DNA of 7,353 nt, taken from Anaerolinea sp. Lineage in GTDB: Bacteria > Chloroflexota > Anaerolineae > Anaerolineales > Villigracilaceae. The translations under genes were made by a program, and so were the position numbers. The DNA lies in NCBI GenBank assembly GCA_020720965.1, contig DYNS01000143.1, forward strand, positions 1-7,353, given 5' to 3'. The notes under the pieces are model-generated. The model saw only the letters and a list, made by a program, of their open reading frames with translations. It was not told where the DNA came from and did no database searches. Shown here in pieces: positions 4,720 through 7,353 of the stretch (position 1 is its first letter; every line of letters begins with the position of its first letter).

Positions 4720-6383
4720 GAATTTTTTTCCTGGCAGAAGGGGCAGGGCTGCTTTTCTGCCGCCACAATTGCCTCATCGCTTGCCCAAAAGAAGTTTTGT
4801 TCGCCCACTTCTTCCACCAGCCCGCCGCGCTGCATCATGGTATAGACGCTTTCGTGGACTCCGGCGAACATCAGGCTGCCGCCCTGGGCGTGGATTTTTT
4901 CGCGCAGGCGGTGAAGCGCCTCCAGCCCGGAGGTATCTATCAGCGGCACGCCGCGCATGGAGAGGACGAGGACGTGGGTGGCTTTCAGGTTGGCAAAGGC
5001 TTCGTTAAAGTGCCCGGTTGCCGCAAAAAATAAAGGTCCAGTAACAAAGGCGACCTGGACATGCTTGCAGGTGCCGGAGGTTTCTATGCCCCGCGCTTTT
5101 AGCCTTTGCGGGTCCACCTCGGAGAGGGTGACTTGCAGGGTGGCGATGTTGTTGAGGAACATGGCTGCCGAAAGCACCCCGCCGACCAAAATTGCCTGGG
5201 TTAAATCCAGGCTGATGGTGGCGAGCAGGGTAATGCCAAAGGTGAGCATGGCAGTTTTGAAGCGTTTGCCAAACATGAAGCGGATGGCTTCCCATTCGTT
5301 CATGCGCCAGGCTGTCACCATCAGCACCCCTGCCAGGGCTGCCAGCGGAATTTGCGCCATGAGCGGTGCAAGCAGGAACATGGAGAGCAATAAGCCCACC
5401 GCGTGAATGATGCTGACGAGGCGGGTTTGCCCGCCAGATTTAATCCCCACGCTGGAGCGGGCAATGGCTGCGGTTGCCGGAACCCCGCCAAAGAAGGGGA
5501 TGACGATATTCCCCAACCCCTGCGCGACCAGTTCTTGGTTGGCTTGCAGGCGTACCCCGGTCATGTTGGAGCCGACTGCCCCGCAGAGCAGGCTTTCGAT
5601 AGCGCCCAGGGCGGTGATGGTGAGCGCTGGGGCGAGGAAATCGGTCAGGTTGGTCCAGGGGATTTGCGTCAGGTTGAGGCGGTCTGCCAGAAAGAGGGTG
5701 CGCGGAATTTCGCCGATGACATTCACATCCCAGCGTACCAGGGCGTTTAGCAGGGTTGCCAGGATGATGCCCAACAGGGAAGACGGAAATTTGGCGCTGA
5801 TTTTGGCAGGGAGCAGGAGCATCGTCAGGATGACGACCCCTCCCAGCACCATGGCGTGCCAATCCGGGCTAAAGCCGCCGCCAAAGTACCCCAACAACTT
5901 TAACGCCGCCGATTCGCCGCCTTCGGTGTGAACCCCCAGAAAGCTATCTATCTGCCCGATGAAGATGATGAGGGCAATGCCGGAGGTGAATCCGGTAATG
6001 ACCGGGGAGGGGATGAAGGCGATGAAACGCCCCAGGCGAAGCAACCCGATGATGGTCAGAAAAATCCCTGCCATAAGCCCGGCGACCCAAATGCCGGTTA
6101 GCCCGTATTTTTGCACCAAAAGAATCAGCACCGCGCTCATTGCCCCGGTAGGACCGGAGATTTGGTAAGGTGCTCCGGCAAGTGCGCCGATGATGAAACC
6201 GGCGAGAATCGCCGTCACCAGCCCTGCCGAGGCGCTTGCCCCGGAAGCGACCCCAAACGCCAGCGCCAGGGGCAGGGCAACTGCCGTCACCGTCAAGCCC
6301 GCCAGTGCGTCCTGTTGAAACTTGGCAAAAGAATAACCGCGAAATTCATCGCGGTAGAGTTGGAAGAGATTTCTTCTTGGCAT
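4716..6383 (-). CDS. SulP/SLC26-family anion transporter with STAS domain
   Basis: A 555-residue inner-membrane transporter of the usual bacterial SulP length. The N-terminal two-thirds is a bundle of hydrophobic helices (clear segments near 28-70, 78-146, 176-213, 247-270, 290-310, 322-358 and 378-412). Family signatures are ISGPTGAM (75-82) and the GAIESLLCGAVGSNMTG region (260-276), followed by NQELVAQGLGN (282-292) and FGGVPATAAIARS (298-310). The C-terminal STAS domain (about 437-541) has the nucleotide/regulatory-type loop LIDTSGLEAL (481-490), like the anti-sigma antagonist phospho-serine site. The protein ends in an unusual CPFC (547-550) tail. Known SulP proteins move sulfate, bicarbonate, dicarboxylates or other anions; the sequence does not decide which. 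A moderate Shine-Dalgarno (AGAAGG) sits four bases before the ATG. No terminator separates it from tRNA-Leu. Confidence 0.92.
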   Translation of the reverse strand: MPRRNLFQLYRDEFRGYSFAKFQQDALAGLTVTAVALPLALAFGVASGASASAGLVTAILAGFIIGALAGAPYQISGPTGAMSAVLILLVQKYGLTGIWVAGLMAGIFLTIIGLLRLGRFIAFIPSPVITGFTSGIALIIFIGQIDSFLGVHTEGGESAALKLLGYFGGGFSPDWHAMVLGGVVILTMLLLPAKISAKFPSSLLGIILATLLNALVRWDVNVIGEIPRTLFLADRLNLTQIPWTNLTDFLAPALTITALGAIESLLCGAVGSNMTGVRLQANQELVAQGLGNIVIPFFGGVPATAAIARSSVGIKSGGQTRLVSIIHAVGLLLSMFLLAPLMAQIPLAALAGVLMVTAWRMNEWEAIRFMFGKRFKTAMLTFGITLLATISLDLTQAILVGGVLSAAMFLNNIATLQVTLSEVDPQRLKARGIETSGTCKHVQVAFVTGPLFFAATGHFNEAFANLKATHVLVLSMRGVPLIDTSGLEALHRLREKIHAQGGSLMFAGVHESVYTMMQRGGLVEEVGEQNFFWASDEAIVAAEKQPCPFCQEKNS

Positions 6384-6422
6384 GAGACCTTCTTATTGTT
6401 GGTAAATGGTTTGAGACGCGCC

Positions 6423-6428
6423 ATTCTA
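6423..6428 (-). promoter_or_regulatory. Possible -10 box for the SulP gene
   Basis: TAGAAT on the minus strand (five of six to TATAAT) would give a leader of about 32 bases. No -35 match is visible at the expected distance, so this is a weak call. Confidence 0.25.
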
Positions 6429-6450
6429 CTACCGTTTGCCGGGGCGGAGA

Positions 6451-6459
6451 TGATACAAT
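6451..6459 (+). promoter_or_regulatory. Extended -10 promoter of the polyprenyl synthase gene
   Basis: TGaTACAAT combines the extended TG (6451-6452) with TACAAT (6454-6459). Transcription would start near 6466, giving a leader of about 17 bases that still contains the ribosome site. No clear -35 is present, as is common for extended -10 promoters. Confidence 0.6.
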
Positions 6460-6471
6460 TTTTAGCATTTC

Positions 6472-6479
6472 AAGGAAGG
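6472..6479 (+). promoter_or_regulatory. Ribosome binding site of the polyprenyl synthase gene
   Basis: AAGGAAGG lies just before ATG 6483; its AGGA core ends six bases before the start. It supports this ATG over the in-frame ATG at 6510. Confidence 0.75.
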
Positions 6480-6482
6480 CTT

Positions 6483-7353
6483 ATGGAACTCCAACAACTC
6501 TCTGCTCAAATGCTCCCCGCCATAGAAACCGAACTCAAGCGCCAGGTTGCCCGGCTGGATTCCCCCCGCACCCAACCCTTTTACGAAATGCTGACATACC
6601 ACATGGGTTGGACGGGCGAGGGTGCCGGTCCCGAAGCCGCCGGAAAACGCATTCGGCCCCTCATGCTTTTGCTCGTCAATGCCTCCTGCGGCGCGGACTG
6701 GCAAAAAGCCCTGCCCGCCGCCGCCGCCGTAGAACTGTTGCACAACTTCTCCCTCGTCCATGACGATATTCAGGATAACTCCGACAAGCGGCGCGGAAGA
6801 CCGACTGTTTGGGCAAAATGGGGCGTGCCGATGGCAATCAACGCCGGTGATGCGCTTTTTGTCCAATCCAGCCAGGCGCTTATGGATGTATCCGCGCATT
6901 ACCCCGCATCAACCGTTGTGCAGGTTGCCACCGCCCTGCACGATACCTGCCTGGACCTCACTCGCGGTCAATACCTAGATATGGCATACGAAACCCGCCG
7001 CGACTTGCCCGTAGAAGAATACTGGCACGTTGTCGGCGGAAAAACTGCCGCCCTGCTTGCCGCCTGCACCGCCATTGGCGCTGCCCTCGGCGGTGCAGAC
7101 GAACCAACCGCCCAAGCCTACCGTTCCTTTGGGCATTATCTTGGTTTAGCCTTTCAGGTGCAGGATGACATCCTCGGCATTTGGGGCGATGAATCTCTCA
7201 CCGGCAAATCTGCCTCTTCCGACCTGGTGGAAGGCAAAAATTCTCTGCCCGTCCTGGCAGGCTTGGCAAAAAGCCCATCTTTTGCCGCCCGTTGGCAGCA
7301 GGGCAACATCACCCCCGCCGAAGCCCCTCAACTTGCCGCCCTGCTCGCCCACG
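6483..7353 (+). CDS. Short-chain polyprenyl diphosphate synthase (GGPP/FPP synthase type), 3' end cut off
   Basis: The frame runs open from ATG 6483 to the window end: 290 complete codons, with only a short C-terminal part missing for a family of about 320-350 residues. Enzymes of this class join isopentenyl diphosphate to allylic diphosphates in the cytoplasm, feeding carotenoid, quinone or lipid-carrier synthesis. Motifs visible are GKRIRP (54-59); the first Asp-rich motif DDIQD (94-98), followed by RRGRPTVW (103-110); GGKTAAL (185-191); QVQDDILGIWGDE (225-237); and GKSASSDLVEGKNSLPVL (241-258). The first motif has no two-residue insertion, unlike bacterial type II FPP synthases, and the residue five before it is Phe89, pointing to a short product, perhaps C20. 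The second motif is DDxxG, not DDxxD, a form also found in actinobacterial GGPP synthases. The exact chain length is inferred, not shown. It is divergent from the SulP gene. Confidence 0.93.
   Translation, partial: MELQQLSAQMLPAIETELKRQVARLDSPRTQPFYEMLTYHMGWTGEGAGPEAAGKRIRPLMLLLVNASCGADWQKALPAAAAVELLHNFSLVHDDIQDNSDKRRGRPTVWAKWGVPMAINAGDALFVQSSQALMDVSAHYPASTVVQVATALHDTCLDLTRGQYLDMAYETRRDLPVEEYWHVVGGKTAALLAACTAIGAALGGADEPTAQAYRSFGHYLGLAFQVQDDILGIWGDESLTGKSASSDLVEGKNSLPVLAGLAKSPSFAARWQQGNITPAEAPQLAALLAH

Noticed and set aside
4957..5931. Overlapping plus-strand open frames opposite the SulP gene
   Set aside because: They are antisense shadows of a gene with clear SulP and STAS signatures and show no recognisable domains or ribosome sites.
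6462..6899. A 145-codon minus-strand frame, and others opposite the right-hand gene
   Set aside because: The polyprenyl synthase on the plus strand accounts for this region through ordered family motifs; the minus-strand frames have no motif.
1..7353. Search for mobile elements, CRISPR, integration at the tRNA, defence or phage genes
   Set aside because: No terminal inverted repeats, spaced direct repeats, transposase or integrase motifs, or duplicated tRNA 3' end could be seen. The genes are housekeeping type.

Overview
The window (7353 bases, fairly GC-rich, densely packed) looks like chromosomal housekeeping DNA from a bacterium, most likely of the phylum Chloroflexota and perhaps class Anaerolineae. 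This is inferred from protein style, not from a marker gene. Pointers are a membrane-tethered helix-hairpin-helix protein with a long Ala/Pro/Glu linker, an SH3-like lipoprotein with a Pro/Ser/Thr linker, and a prenyl synthase with a DDILGIWGD second motif. I see no transposon, phage, CRISPR or integrase signal.

Layout, left to right. (1) The 3' end of a carbamoyltransferase gene (+), cut by the window edge. (2) A strong hairpin terminator shared with the convergent stringent-response gene. (3) A two-gene minus-strand operon: a YbaK-type aminoacyl-tRNA deacylase-like gene, then a full-length Rel ((p)ppGpp synthetase/hydrolase), joined by a 4-base ATGA overlap. Its likely promoter is an extended -10 placed so that the mRNA could be nearly leaderless. 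(4) A divergent promoter region, then two plus-strand genes: the HhH protein, which has its own terminator, and a secreted SH3b/Fn3 lipoprotein. (5) A second shared terminator, which also serves a minus-strand tRNA-Leu(GAG). The tRNA has a consensus TTGACA/TATAAT promoter whose -35 box contains the stop codon of the next gene. (6) A minus-strand SulP-family anion transporter with a C-terminal STAS domain. (7) A divergent intergenic region, then a plus-strand short-chain polyprenyl diphosphate synthase (GGPP/FPP synthase type) running off the right edge.

Functionally, the Rel/deacylase pair is the only convincing functional unit. Rel senses uncharged tRNA on stalled ribosomes, and deacylases of the YbaK family hydrolyse mischarged tRNA. 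The other genes (arginine/pyrimidine-type metabolism, anion transport, isoprenoid synthesis, envelope lipoprotein) look like independent transcription units. Both convergent junctions share one bidirectional terminator, and both divergent junctions have compact A/T-rich promoters.

I found no clear new multi-gene system. The best leads are residue-level oddities: an ExDD synthetase motif in a Rel with an intact hydrolase site, an Arg at the usual catalytic Lys of the YbaK-like protein, and an HPLP motif without the ornithine-binding SMG motif in the carbamoyltransferase.
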